The notes beneath the pieces are model-generated. The model was not told the origin of the DNA. It made no database searches and saw only the letters and a list, made by a program, of their open reading frames with translations. From NCBI RefSeq assembly GCF_022201045.2, contig NC_068564.1, forward strand, positions 1,426,001-1,490,000: 64,000 nt of DNA, given 5' to 3'. The stretch comes from Citrus sinensis. Lineage: Eukaryota; Streptophyta; Magnoliopsida; Sapindales; Rutaceae. This document shows positions 54,501 through 64,000 of this stretch, piece after piece. Both the position numbers and the translations under genes were made by a program. Position 1 is the first letter of the stretch. Each line of letters starts with the position of its first letter.

Positions 54501-55374
54501 CTTCTATCTACGCTTTAATATAATAAGCTCGTAAATCCTGAGGATGTCCCACCTCTTCAAATGAAATGCCAATATTAGTCCTTCTTTTCAGCATACACCT
54601 ACGATTCAATAAAGTAGCCTAAAGCTAAATAGATCATAGTGATGTTAATTAATATATAAACTAGAAATGATGTTGTTATGTGGGTGGCAGCTCCGTAGGA
54701 TTCAAGATCAAAACAAAACGAAAGTGTGAACGGAGAGATCACTGTGCCAACATAACTAGCACCTACGAATTTAAGAAATTTGCAAAGGCCTACGAATTAA
54801 AGAGGGCGGTAAGTTGGTAGGATTCAAGGTCTTTGATACAGAAAAGCGAAGCTAGTGCTTGTGCTTTATTCTGGGCCGGGTCGCTATACTTCGAAGATGG
54901 AACTGCTCTGGTTACTTTATTTATCTATTTTATCGTAGGAAAGCAAGTGATTAAAGCTAATTGATTAGACGATTTATTTTTTTAGTCTTTAAATATTGTA
55001 ATTAAAGAATATTGATTAGATGACTTTTTTATTTAAGTCTTTTAATATATATTATAATTATCATCTAATCAATTAGCTTCAATTACTCGTTTTTCTATGA
55101 TAAAATAGATAAATAAAATAATGAAAGAACTTCCAACTTCAAAGACTACTGGTACGTGTTATTGACGGTATGCTTAGAAGAACTTAGGCGTGGTTCTATT
55201 CAGACCATCATCTATGCGTATGTATATTATATGCCTGGTTTGTTGGAGAATATTTTGGGGAAATATAACCATAACGAAGTGGAAGAAATTAGTGATAGAA
55301 TCTTCGTTAAATTAAATGATGTAACGTACATAAAATTTCGTAGATACAAAGAAAAAAATATATTAGTAAAATAT
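54501..55374. repeat. Degraded RLP spacer with upstream module copy 2 and a foldback element
   Basis: At 54635-54745 the string TTAATTAATATATAAACTAG, then GTGGGTGGCAG and GTAGGATTCAAGATCA matches the upstream module of the RLP genes. The foldback element is given separately. A frame at 55156-55422 has no ATG at its start and no family. Confidence 0.55.
54889..55144. mobile_element. Foldback MITE-like element, about 81-bp inverted arms
   Basis: Arms 54889-54969 and 55064-55144 are imperfect inverted repeats: ATTTATCTATTTTATC, then GAAAGCAAGTGATTAAAGCT on the left and the complement ATTTATCTATTTTATCATAG on the right. The core holds two direct copies of a TTGATTAGA-to-GTAATTA-like unit. No coding sequence. 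Target duplication not resolved. Confidence 0.65.
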
Positions 55375-56075
55375 TCTGCAATCCGAGCTTCTATTCATGA
55401 TAAAAATAACCAAGGACATTGATTTGAGTGCTTCGAGGCTTTTTCCTTCAATATTTTCACTCCCATTAATCATTATCCTTGCTCTTTCAATATTATGATT
55501 TATTCAAATGCATGTAAAGTAAATGCTTTTTTTGAGATATTTCATTTGTATTCTGATTATTAATAGACTTCTACTTAGAAAAAGAAAAAGTAATTAAAGT
55601 TGAAGGATTAGACGAGTAGAAATGACATAAAATAAGACTGAAATATTCTTTTTTAAAGAAGACTAATTGACCTGAACGAATACTTGTTGAAAAAGACATA
55701 TAAACTACTTCAATGTAGATTATAATAGTAATGACCTGGGCTCTGGCAAATTGTAATTATGTATCAGAATAATATTAATTGATACATATGTTTCTGAGGT
55801 AGGTTAGTGGGAACAGGAAAACGAGAAGAGAGTATAGTTTATAGGTATACAGATGGTGATATTAATTAATATTTAAACTAGAATAATCTTGTTAAAGTAG
55901 GTGGCAGGTTCGTGTGATTCAGGATAATTGGTATTGAAATGCGAAAGAAGAGGGTCAAATTAAGAATAGAAGTAAAGGTGAAGGGATTATATGACAAATA
56001 ATAATAATTAATGAAAGGGGGAAAAAAAATCATTTCGAAGAAGACTTGACAGCACATATTTTATATAACCTGCAT
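55375..56075 (+). repeat. RLP 3'-flank module copy 5 plus upstream module copy 3
   Basis: 55375-55640 corresponds to 49160-49407, and 55648-56075 to 50035-50460, in the same order but without the 630-base AT-rich segment. It looks like the spacer between two RLP genes, but no RLP gene follows it here. Confidence 0.75.
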
Positions 56076-56174
56076 TGAAGTAGAAATAGCAGACCCTCAA
56101 CTTCAAAGAAGGAAAATAATGAAAGATATTTAACTATGCATTGAAGTACAAGTAGCAATCCCTCAATTAGATGT

Positions 56175-56430
56175 TTTATGGACATATTTTATTAGACTAA
56201 ACACAGGTTTTCGTCTCTAGCATGCTCGGCCAGAAACCTCTAATTGTATGATATCAGAGTGAAACATCTGATAGATGTTTTATTTTGTTTATAGAAGGCT
56301 TTCCTTTTATGTTTCAGTAATTAATAGTAGACTGGTTAATTTGTAATCCGATTTTCTATTCTTTCATTACAGGTTACCACGTATTAATTTGGTCGCTTTG
56401 AGGCGTTTTCGTTCAATCATGTGCCCCTGT
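56175..56430. repeat. RLP 3'-flank module copy 6
   Basis: Aligns with 49005-49270: AACACAGGTTTTCGTCTCTAGCATGC against AACACAGTTTCAAGCTCTAGCATGC, then CAGAAACCT, GATAGATGTTTTATTTTG and TAGTAGACTGGTTA. It sits about 100 bases after an upstream module, so the gene body between them has been deleted. Confidence 0.7.
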
Positions 56431-56768
56431 TCGGTATCATTTATGAAGCCCCGTTTTTGTTTTTGTTTCTCGAGAATGGATGGAGCATGTGTTCGGTTGA
56501 TATTTTGCAAAACTGTACTTATAAAATAAGTAAATCACGTTATTCAAAGTATTGATAAAGTAGAGAACGACTTATACACGTTTTTGTTTATTCTACGAAA
56601 CAGTCGCTAGAACAAATTGAAATGAATATAACGTTGAATAAAATTTACTTGCACATTTATAAGCATGCATAAATAATTTTGTTTTGTATTTTATTAATTT
56701 TATTTCTGTTATTTTATTATCTCAATATAAATTGAGACAATAATAATCTCTTTAATGATGATAATACG

Positions 56769-56948
56769 TGTCCGGATGAAGACTCAGCTCTAAGCCCAGA
56801 GAGAGAAGATGCAAACACTCCAGAAGGGGAGGATCAGTTGATAACTTTTGGGTTATGCAAGAGTGTGATTCTTGGCTTCTTGATTGGCTTCTGGGGAGTC
56901 AGCGGCACTTTACTGATGAATACTTCATGGAGACATGGTTACTTGTAA
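56769..56948 (+). pseudogene. RLP C-terminal relic 2 (frame still open, 59 codons)
   Basis: Reads CPDEDSALSPE...NTPEGED, then LITFGLCKSVILGFLIGFWG and MNTSWRHGYL-stop, aligning with residues after the LRR C-cap of the intact gene. It keeps the acidic stretch and the TM helix with its GxxxG-type motif. It has no ATG, signal peptide or LRRs and stops early in the tail, so it is a fragment. The frame has no internal stop, which suggests recent loss or chance. Confidence 0.85.
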
Positions 56949-57235
56949 CATATGTGGAAAAAAAAAAAAAAAAGTGAGGCGGTTAAAAAGTAAATAAAAG
57001 TAAAAGAAGAAGCTGGAAACAAGAGAAGAGATACACACGTGTGAGAGAGTGAGAGAAGCTGTAAACCGACCCGAAACCCGACCTGTTTGACCCAAAATCG
57101 ACTCGACCATATCTTGTGATTCCGACCACCCCACCGGCCAAGCTTGGTACCAATCTGAAGTTTGAGAACCGGCCATCATACCCGAACTGTCCTCGTCGTC
57201 AGAAAATGGCTAGAACGCAGATGATTTAGCTTGAA
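56949..57235. other. Spacer with a GC-richer stretch, no supported gene
   Basis: Poly-A at 56957-56972, then purine-rich DNA with GAGAGAGTGAGAGAAG-like runs and ACCCGACC-type motifs (57060-57190). A minus-strand frame of 84 codons has no recognisable family and ends in poly-Phe from the A tract, so it is not called. Confidence 0.4.
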
Positions 57236-57345
57236 AGAACTGTAGCTCAATCGGCCAAGCTTGTTTGTCTTTATTTTTTGTTATTCTCATGTCGCGGTGG
57301 TTTGAACCTCACAAGTCACACCGACCCACCTTTTAGGGCCGATAA
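57236..57345 (+). repeat. tRNA-derived SINE-like sequence
   Basis: Box A-like TAGCTCAATCGG at 57243-57254 and box B-like GGTTTGAACC at 57299-57308 are in Pol III promoter order, with spacing near 45 bases. The anticodon arm and acceptor stem of a tRNA are not formed. Best read as a SINE head or tRNA-like relic. It sits just before a MITE. Confidence 0.5.
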
Positions 57346-57424
57346 AATCTTTAGTTTGTGTAATTAGAGAAGGAAACGAATTATTGAATGACCTTTGAAT
57401 TTCAAGAAATTGCAAATTATAAAA

Positions 57425-58071
57425 GAGTGGCGCTATTGGCACCCCTGTATTTTTCTTATAAAACCCCTCTTGTTATACATTTACAATTTTATCCCTTATA
57501 TCTTGAATTGTATTAGTTGTAAAATCTTATCTTATTAAATCCGTATATGATTTTTCTCACTGGCTCTTTCTCCACTAAAAGCTCTTAAAAGTTACAATTT
57601 TTTTTGGGGGAAAAAAAAGGTCAATTGTAAAATAGTAAGAATTTGATATAAATTACTTTTTTCACTTAATAATTTATTTTTGTAGGAAAGATAATTTTAT
57701 AAAATTTTCATAAATTACTAACGTTATTAGAATGTTAGGAGATAACTAAACCTTGTGTGTGTTTTATACATATTTATTTTGAAATAGAATGTCAGAAACT
57801 GAAAAGTATAAAACAAAAACAAAAACAAATAGAAACCTTATAATAAATTAAGCGCATGGGATACAAAATATTGGGTTGTTATCAAGAGCCTTTCCTACAA
57901 AAAGAAGAAACTTGAAGTGGGAGTGGTTGAAGAGCGATAACTGAAAGGAAGTTGAAATTGTTTGCGGAAAAATAACAGATAAAGGCTATTTTAGGAATTG
58001 ATGAGGAAATAAACAAAAAAAAAAAGGGGGAGTTTGAAAAGGGTATCAGAGGGGTGCCGATAGCCCCACTC
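57425..58071. mobile_element. MITE with 9-bp target duplication, Mutator-like (copy 2)
   Basis: The left end starts GAGTGGCGCTATTGGCACCC and the right end on the complement starts GAGTGGGGCTATCGGCACCC. Flanks ATTATAAAA (57416-57424) and ATGACAAAA (58072-58080) match at 7 of 9. It belongs to the same family as 4403-4912, is 647 bp long, and has no transposase. Its ends are more alike than those of copy 1. Confidence 0.8.
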
Positions 58072-58599
58072 ATGACAAAACTCCTTTAGATGGATGTTGT
58101 AACATCTTCATGGAATATTCCTGCGTATAATAACTAGATCATTTTTGTGAAAGGGTAGTGCCAAAATCAAGATCAAAATACCATTAATTTGAGGGGGCCG
58201 AAATTAAACTTTATATGCGAATGGGTAAAATTTCAGTTAAATAAATATTAAGTATCCTATCTTTTAAGAAATTCTAGACATCAACATAGTTCTGCACCAC
58301 ATGATACATCATTGAATATATATACACAAATTTTCTTAAAAAACTTTAAAACAACAATTTTCTCTCTATACATACATACATATGTGTGTGTATATATATA
58401 TATATATAGACACACACACACATACATCATAGACTCAAACTACATCACATTTAAGCTATCTCTAGCTAACGCGTTACAAACGCACATATTTTCATAGCCA
58501 TGGCCCAATTTCGGCTTTTTCAACACTTTTTTCAATACTTAAATTACAAACGCACATATTGTATTGCAGATTCATAGTCATAGCCCAATTTCAGCTTTC
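58072..58599. other. Spacer with TG/TA/CA microsatellite
   Basis: TGTGTGTG, TATATATA and CACACACA runs at about 58384-58425. A direct repeat around TTACAAACGCACATATT appears at 58472 and 58544, followed by CATAGCCATGGCCCAATTTC and CATAGTCATAGCCCAATTTC. No gene. Confidence 0.6.
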
Positions 58600-59165
58600 T
58601 CTCAATTGAAAAAAGGGACTTGGGCTGGGCTTTTTTAAGCCCAAGCCCAAGCCCTCTTCAAGTTTAGCATGAGGGCCTGAGCTGGGCCGGATTTTGACTT
58701 TATTTATTTTTTTAATTTTTTAAATTATTGTTAATTTAAAATAAATTAATGATCAACAAATTATTATAATTATAGATAAATTAAAGAAAATATATATTTC
58801 AAAGTAAAATAATAAATAAAACAAATAAATGCTCATAACTTTAATTTTCTTTAATACAAGATTCTCTAATTCAAATGCTCTTTTAATTAATTAACACAAA
58901 AAGAGAGTTTAGTATCATAAATTTAGCTATTTTGAATCATCATTGATTTATAAATTAAGAATTTAAGTCTTCTTTTTTAATTTTTAAGTTACTTTTTAAT
59001 TTTAATTATATTATTCTAATTTATAAATTTATTTTTTTTAAAAAAATGGTATGTATGGGCTTGCCTCCAAACTTTTTTTCTCAAGCCCTTATCCAGACAT
59101 TCATGTGTGAGGGCCGGGCTGTACTGGGCTTGGGCCGGCCTGGACTTTTTTGCCCACCCTATTTC
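58600..59165. repeat. GGGCTTGGGCC-type element, possibly hAT-like
   Basis: Both ends are rich in GGGCTTGGGC and GGCCGGGC strings (58618-58690 and 59055-59155) around an AT-only core. The right end on the complement reads GGGTGGGCAAAAAAGTCC, a form common for hAT-type ends, and resembles the repeat at 1-357 in style. The left end is less clear and no target duplication was found. Confidence 0.4.
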
Positions 59166-59189
59166 TCAAGTTGGGCAGGAATCGTTGTT

Positions 59190-60433
59190 TAATACAATGT
59201 AGAAGAAAAAGTTATGGAAAGTCAAAAAACAAGAACAGATGTAGAAAATATACAATGGATGATGATGTGTTACGAAGAAAAAATGTGCATAAAAAAGTGC
59301 TACTAAGCATCTAGAAAGACTAGAGAAGCGGGGGAGAAACATCAACACATGCTGCCTTTTTTAATTTTAACAACTAAAATATTAATAAAAAAACAATAAA
59401 GAAAATAGAATTCTTCATCATCATTCCATCTTTACGACTCTCTCTCACTAACTCCATCTATCAAACCTCTCTCTCGCTATCTAAGTCGAGCAAGACTAGT
59501 GACAATGACGAGACGACTGCCGACGATGAGATGGTCATCGCCAAAGAACCGGGCTATGTATTTTACAATTTCTCAATTTGTGACAACAATGGAAAACTCG
59601 TGAGAATTTTGAAATTGTAGTCGAGCAAAGGAAGCATCACGTTATCTACAAAGCATTTTCCAGCAATAGCTGATGAAATTTAATTCTTCAAGCCAGCCCT
59701 TAGCTGTCACAACCAGATGCATTTGCACTTTCATTACAATTTATGGAAATTAAAGTAATGAATGGTTACTAAATCCATTGGCTATTGAAAGTGTGGCTTG
59801 AAAATTGACTAACTCTAAGATTCTCCAACAAATCATATTCTAAATATAGGCCTTTTTCCTTTTTCTAATTAATAGCTTCCCAATAAAACTAATATGCCTT
59901 TGTGAGAATCAAAGCGCTAATTTCTTGTAAGAGTTGCAGAAGGCCAAAGAATTTCATATCGTGAGAGAGAGATCGTGAAATTGTGAGAGATAGTGAGAGA
60001 GAGAGGGGGCTGCTCAACAGAGATGGTGAGAGAGTTGGAAAAATAGAGTAAGGAGCGAATGAGATTCTTTTTTTTTTTAATTTTTAATTTTTTATTTACA
60101 TTTTAATATTTTTTAATTAAAAAAGAGCGAGAGATTTTGGGAGTGAAACGATAGCATGTTTCTCTCGTGTTTCTCTCGCCCTTCTAAATAACAAGCATTT
60201 TCCAAAAAAAGATTATGCAGTCCACACATTATTGATGACTTTTTGACTTTTGTATTGTCTGATCATTATCTTAAGACAATGTAGAAGAAAAAGTTTAGGA
60301 AAAGAAAAAAACAAGAGCAAATGTAGAAAATATACAATGAATAATGATGTGTCTATGAAGAAAAAATGTGTACAAAAACTTATGCAGTCCGCACATTATT
60401 GATGACTTTTTGACTTTTGTCTTGTCCGATCAT
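59190..60433. repeat. Tandem duplication of a 165-bp unit, first copy interrupted
   Basis: Unit part A (ACAATGTAGAAGAAAAAGTT to AATGTGTACAAAAA) is at 59195-59297 and 60268-60376. Part B (TATGCAGTCCACACATTATT to TCTGATCAT) is at 60216-60265 and 60381-60433. The right unit is A-B contiguous. The left one has about 900 bases between A and B. Confidence 0.75.
59308..60205. mobile_element. Insertion splitting the 165-bp unit, MITE-like
   Basis: It lies exactly where the right-hand unit is continuous. The ends are imperfect inverted repeats: left AGAAGCGGGGGAGAAACATC (59323-), and right on the complement AGAAGGGCGAGAGAAACACG, each followed within 15-20 bases by ACATGCT. A-rich flanks (AAAAAAG) on both sides may be the target duplication. 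The interior has CT-rich and GA-rich stretches but no coding potential. Confidence 0.55.
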
Positions 60434-61883
60434 CTCATACTGCCACGTACATCCTAATAACGTATTGACAACGCATATAGTAATTGGCCCTGTCATTCAT
60501 AGAAGATTAATTAGCTGCCAAGCATCTGTTAAAATAGTATCGGAACGCATCTGCCGTTACGCATATATATATTATTTTCATTGTCCTGGACCACATTCTG
60601 CATTTTGAACACTCATTTATTTTTCACGAGTGTCGAAGAGTCAAAAAGAGAGAACGAGAGAGGGAAAAAATGCATATAGTTTGATTCTTATACCGTGAAG
60701 ACTACGCAAAGCAATTGGTGTTGGCAAAGCCCATATTAATTTTTAGTTGCAATGTTCTCTAATAATTTAAACTCGTATGGTTAAATAAATGAGCAGTTAT
60801 ATGTTGTAAAAGTCACAAGATAATTCTCAAGAATTTTGATGATTATGTTGAAAATTTTCTCAATGAAGACAACGAAAACCACTGTGACCTAAAAATCACT
60901 ATGTCATTATGACCATTCATCTACGGCAAGTACATGTTATTGCCATTATAAATTGTGCATAATGAAAACATCGCGACGGCCATGAAGTGATATGTCATTC
61001 GATTAAAAATTTCTAAGATATCTGTGTAAACATAAATTTTATAAATTATATATAAAATTAGTAAATAAAATATAAAAATAAGTAAATTATAAAAAAATTA
61101 TTAACTGTTACAAAATTAATCAGGTTCTACAAAATTTTAATGAAAAGTAATTTATTCATTTGTTTTAATTAAACAAAGAAAAAATCGCTCATCAATTAGA
61201 AACTAAAAACAAGTGTAATAAGTTCAATTGAATTGTTCTAACTATAAATTTTATATTTATTATATGACATTTATAAACTTTTTTATTTAATTTTCTATAA
61301 TAGTAGTTGTTTACTACACAAGTTAATTAAGCAAAATTATTTCGCTTGATGTAGATTAAGTCAAAATAAAATTAACAATTTATTCTTATATTACTAGACA
61401 CATATGTGATATATAAATAAAATTAAATCTAATTTTGAGTCTGTGATATATAAATAAAATTAAATCTAATTTTGAGTCTTACATAATATTCATAGAAATT
61501 TATATAACTTTTGTTAAAAATAACTTTTAATAAATCATGGTGAGGGTGTAAGTGTCATTGTGCATGTCTAAACCCTAACTAATAAAATAGTCCATTTAAT
61601 AGTAAAAGTTAACGGATGGGGTGCATTAGTCCTTTTATAGAAACGGGGCTGTGTTTTGTCCTTTTCGCGAAAGCTTGGAGATGTATGTCTTATTATACAA
61701 AATAAAACGATAATTAATTAAAAAGAATATATAGTGAATTCTTTTAATTTTTTTTTCCATGTTGACTGAAGACTTGTACGTTGAGATGAACGAAGTATAA
61801 ATTGGCATAGATTCCTGGGTTTCATACAAAACTAAACAGATATATCATATATGTATATCCATAGCAGATCAAATAAAATTATA
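60434..61883. other. Spacer and promoter region of the second RLP gene
   Basis: AT-rich. A perfect 37-bp tandem duplication is at 61406-61442 and 61443-61479 (unit starts GTGATATATAAATAAAATTA). Nothing else is recognised. The upstream module seen before the intact RLP gene is not obvious here, so the two genes do not share close promoters. Confidence 0.5.
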
Positions 61884-64000
61884 ATGCAATCCAAGTGGCT
61901 CCTTTTGCTTCCACAAGTAGCTTTATTTTCGGTGATTTCGTTACAATTGGCGCCAAGAGTTGCAGATTGTTCTAACAACACAACAATAAGGTGCATAGAT
62001 GAGGAAAGAGAAGCACTCCTCACTTTCAAACAGAGCCTGGTGGATGAACATGGCTTTCTGTCTTCCTGGGGAAGTGAAGATAACAAAAGTGACTGCTGTG
62101 AATGGATAGGAGTCTACTGTAGAAACAAAACGCGCCACGTATACCGTCTTGATCTTCATCAAGACGGGGATCCAAAACTGAAAGGTAAAATATTAAGCCC
62201 TTCTTTGCTTAAATTGCAACATTTAACTTATTTGGACCTCAGTGGCAGTAATTTCAGTGGAATTCCGATGGCTGATTTCATTGGTTCCCTCAGTAGCAAA
62301 TTGAGGCACCTCGATCTTGCTTGGGCTGGGTTTGCTGGGCCAATTCCTCCTCAGCTTGGAAACCTTTCAAACTTGCAATATCTTAACCTTGGGTACAATG
62401 ATTTATTAACTGTCGGAAACCTGCTCCATTGGCTTTATCATCTTTCATCTTTAAGGTATCTTGACCTGGGTCATAATAACCTCAGTAATTCCAACGACTG
62501 GCCTCTTGTAGTTCGTAAGCTCTCGTCCCTCACAACCTTGATCCTTGAAGGGTGTGACCTTCCACCTTTCTTTCCATCGGCTGATGATCTATTGCACCTT
62601 AATTCCAGTAAATCTCTTGAGTTCCTTGATCTCTCTGAAAACAATCTCACTTCTTCAATATACCCTTGGTTGTTCAATGTTAGTAGCAATCTTGTTGAGC
62701 TTGGGCTTAGTGATAACCTTTTACAAGGTTCGATTCCTGATGCTTTTGAACACATGGTCTCTCTTCAAATCCTTTTTCTCTATTCTAATGAACTTGAAGG
62801 TGGGATTCCAAAATTCTTTGGAAACATGTGTCGCTTAAATGAATTATATTTGTCTTCCAATCAACTCACTGGAGAGCTCTTTGAGTTCATTCAAAATCTG
62901 TCTTGTGGATGCGCCAAGAATTCCCTGGAGTTATTTGATTTGTCCGACAATGCCGTCACAGGGCCAATACCTGAGCTTGGAGGACTTTCATCCTTGAAAA
63001 GCTTGTATCTTGCAGGCAATCGTTTAAATGGCACTATCAACCAAAGCCTTGGCCGGATGTACAACCTTGAGTCTCTGTCACTAGGTGGGAATTCACTGAC
63101 AGGTGTTATCTCTGAAGATGTTTTTTCGAATACCTCCAACTTAAAGGCATTGCATTTAGATGATAACTCTTTCACCTTGAAATTCAGACATGATTGGGTT
63201 CCTCCATTTCAATTGAATTTTGTAACTCTCAGCTCTTGCAAGATGGGGCGTCATTTTCCAAAATGGTTTCAAACTCAGAATCAAATTGATTTGCTTGACA
63301 TCTCCAATACTGGAATCTCAGATACTATCCCTGATTGGTTTTGGGATTCATCCAGAATGAAACTATCTTTTTTAAATCTCTCTAACAACCAGATCAAGGG
63401 TAAACTTCCAGATTTATCTTTAAGGTTTGATACTTATGGTCCTTTTATAGATATCAGTTCAAACCGCTTTGAGGGTCCAATTCCGCCACTTCCTTCAAAC
63501 GCTTCAGTATTAAATCTCTCCAAAAATAAGTTTTCAGGATCGATTTCCTTCTTATGTTCTATCAGTGGCCACAAGTTGATGTATCTTGATCTCTCAAATA
63601 ACTTACTATCAGGAAGACTCCCAGATTGTTGGCCCTTGTTTGATAGGTTACGCATTCTGGATTTGGCAAACAATAACTTCTCCGGAAAAATTCCAGATTC
63701 GATGGGCTCCCTACCAAATATCCAAATATTAAGCTTGCACAACAATAGCTTAACTGGAGAATTGCCTTCAAGTTTGCAGAATTGCTCACTACTGATACTT
63801 ATGGATCTTGGGAGGAATGCGCTATCTGGAGAGATACCAAAATGGATAGGAGAAAGCCTTCCAAAATTGATCGTTCTTAGTCTGATGTCCAACAAATTCC
63901 ATGGGATTATACCTTTTCAGCTGTGCTACCTACCGTTCATTCAGATCTTGGACCTTTCATCAAACAATATACCGGGAATCATACCAAAATGTTTCAATAA
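61884..64000 (+). CDS. Receptor-like protein with extracellular LRRs, partial at window end
   Basis: The frame is open from ATG 61884 to the window edge (705 complete codons), so the C-terminus is out of view. It is a close relative of the RLP at 50599-53478: signal peptide (about 1-30, [24 protein letters not shown]); N-cap [19 protein letters not shown] with [10 protein letters not shown]; then LRRs with matching landmarks such as [47 protein letters not shown] and [18 protein letters not shown]. No stop or frameshift is seen. The island domain, TM helix and tail should follow beyond the edge. Its role as a ligand-binding immune receptor is by family. Whether it is intact cannot be judged here. 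Confidence 0.9.
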   Translation, partial: MQSKWLLLLPQVALFSVISLQLAPRVADCSNNTTIRCIDEEREALLTFKQSLVDEHGFLSSWGSEDNKSDCCEWIGVYCRNKTRHVYRLDLHQDGDPKLKGKILSPSLLKLQHLTYLDLSGSNFSGIPMADFIGSLSSKLRHLDLAWAGFAGPIPPQLGNLSNLQYLNLGYNDLLTVGNLLHWLYHLSSLRYLDLGHNNLSNSNDWPLVVRKLSSLTTLILEGCDLPPFFPSADDLLHLNSSKSLEFLDLSENNLTSSIYPWLFNVSSNLVELGLSDNLLQGSIPDAFEHMVSLQILFLYSNELEGGIPKFFGNMCRLNELYLSSNQLTGELFEFIQNLSCGCAKNSLELFDLSDNAVTGPIPELGGLSSLKSLYLAGNRLNGTINQSLGRMYNLESLSLGGNSLTGVISEDVFSNTSNLKALHLDDNSFTLKFRHDWVPPFQLNFVTLSSCKMGRHFPKWFQTQNQIDLLDISNTGISDTIPDWFWDSSRMKLSFLNLSNNQIKGKLPDLSLRFDTYGPFIDISSNRFEGPIPPLPSNASVLNLSKNKFSGSISFLCSISGHKLMYLDLSNNLLSGRLPDCWPLFDRLRILDLANNNFSGKIPDSMGSLPNIQILSLHNNSLTGELPSSLQNCSLLILMDLGRNALSGEIPKWIGESLPKLIVLSLMSNKFHGIIPFQLCYLPFIQILDLSSNNIPGIIPKCFN

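Noticed and set aside
55156-55422. 88-codon plus-strand frame in the RLP spacer
   Set aside because: It begins with GTG, runs from the foldback arm into a 3'-flank module, and has no family.
56925-57179. 84-codon minus-strand frame ending in poly-Phe
   Set aside because: Half of it translates an A tract. No domain and no splice support.
57236-57345. A functional tRNA gene
   Set aside because: Box A and box B are present but the acceptor and anticodon stems do not pair, so only a SINE-like relic is supported.

Overview
The window is nuclear DNA of a flowering plant, most likely a woody eudicot. Genes carry many introns with plant-type GT-AG borders, intergenic DNA is AT-rich and full of degraded transposons, and the gene set is plant-specific (class III chitinase, PLS-class PPR protein, plastid pyruvate kinase, Cf/EIX-type receptor-like proteins). 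Citrus is a guess from memory of similar proteins and was not tested.

Layout. 1-2.3 kb holds a decayed Ty1/copia retrotransposon, an LTR-like piece and a scrap of an ABC transporter 3' end. 2.3-13.5 kb has no gene. It contains a 510-bp Mutator-type MITE, a diverged tandem duplication of several kb (about 5.4-9.7 and 10.0-12.9 kb) carrying an RNase H-like retroelement relic, two copy-specific transposon insertions and a perfect nested palindrome. 14.6-20.9 kb is an 11-exon ABCC-type transporter, followed by a truncated relic of the same family. 22.4-24.0 kb is a small probable chloroplast DUF3143-like gene. 24.8-28.2 kb is a conserved gene that may be Treslin/TICRR-like. 28.7-30.4 kb is an intronless PPR gene, 31.0-31.9 kb a class III chitinase, 33.1-37.5 kb (minus strand) plastid pyruvate kinase beta in 12 exons, and 39.4-48.8 kb a 20-exon TIMELESS homologue. 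From 49 kb to the end is a receptor-like-protein (RLP) cluster: one intact gene, one gene cut by the window edge, two C-terminal relics and repeated flank modules, with MITEs and other transposon debris between.

How the genes relate. There is no operon-like logic. TIMELESS and the possible Treslin-like gene would both act at replication origins or forks, and both have E2F-type sites just upstream, so S-phase co-expression is plausible. Chitinase and the RLPs are defence-type families. The clearest themes are gene-family birth and death (ABCC, chitinase and RLP each leave relics beside an intact copy) and transposon insertions that can be delimited by target-site duplications or by an empty paralogous site. 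I found no convincing previously undescribed biological system. The novelty here is structural. Exon borders were placed by hand from splice signals, reading frame and remembered family sequences.
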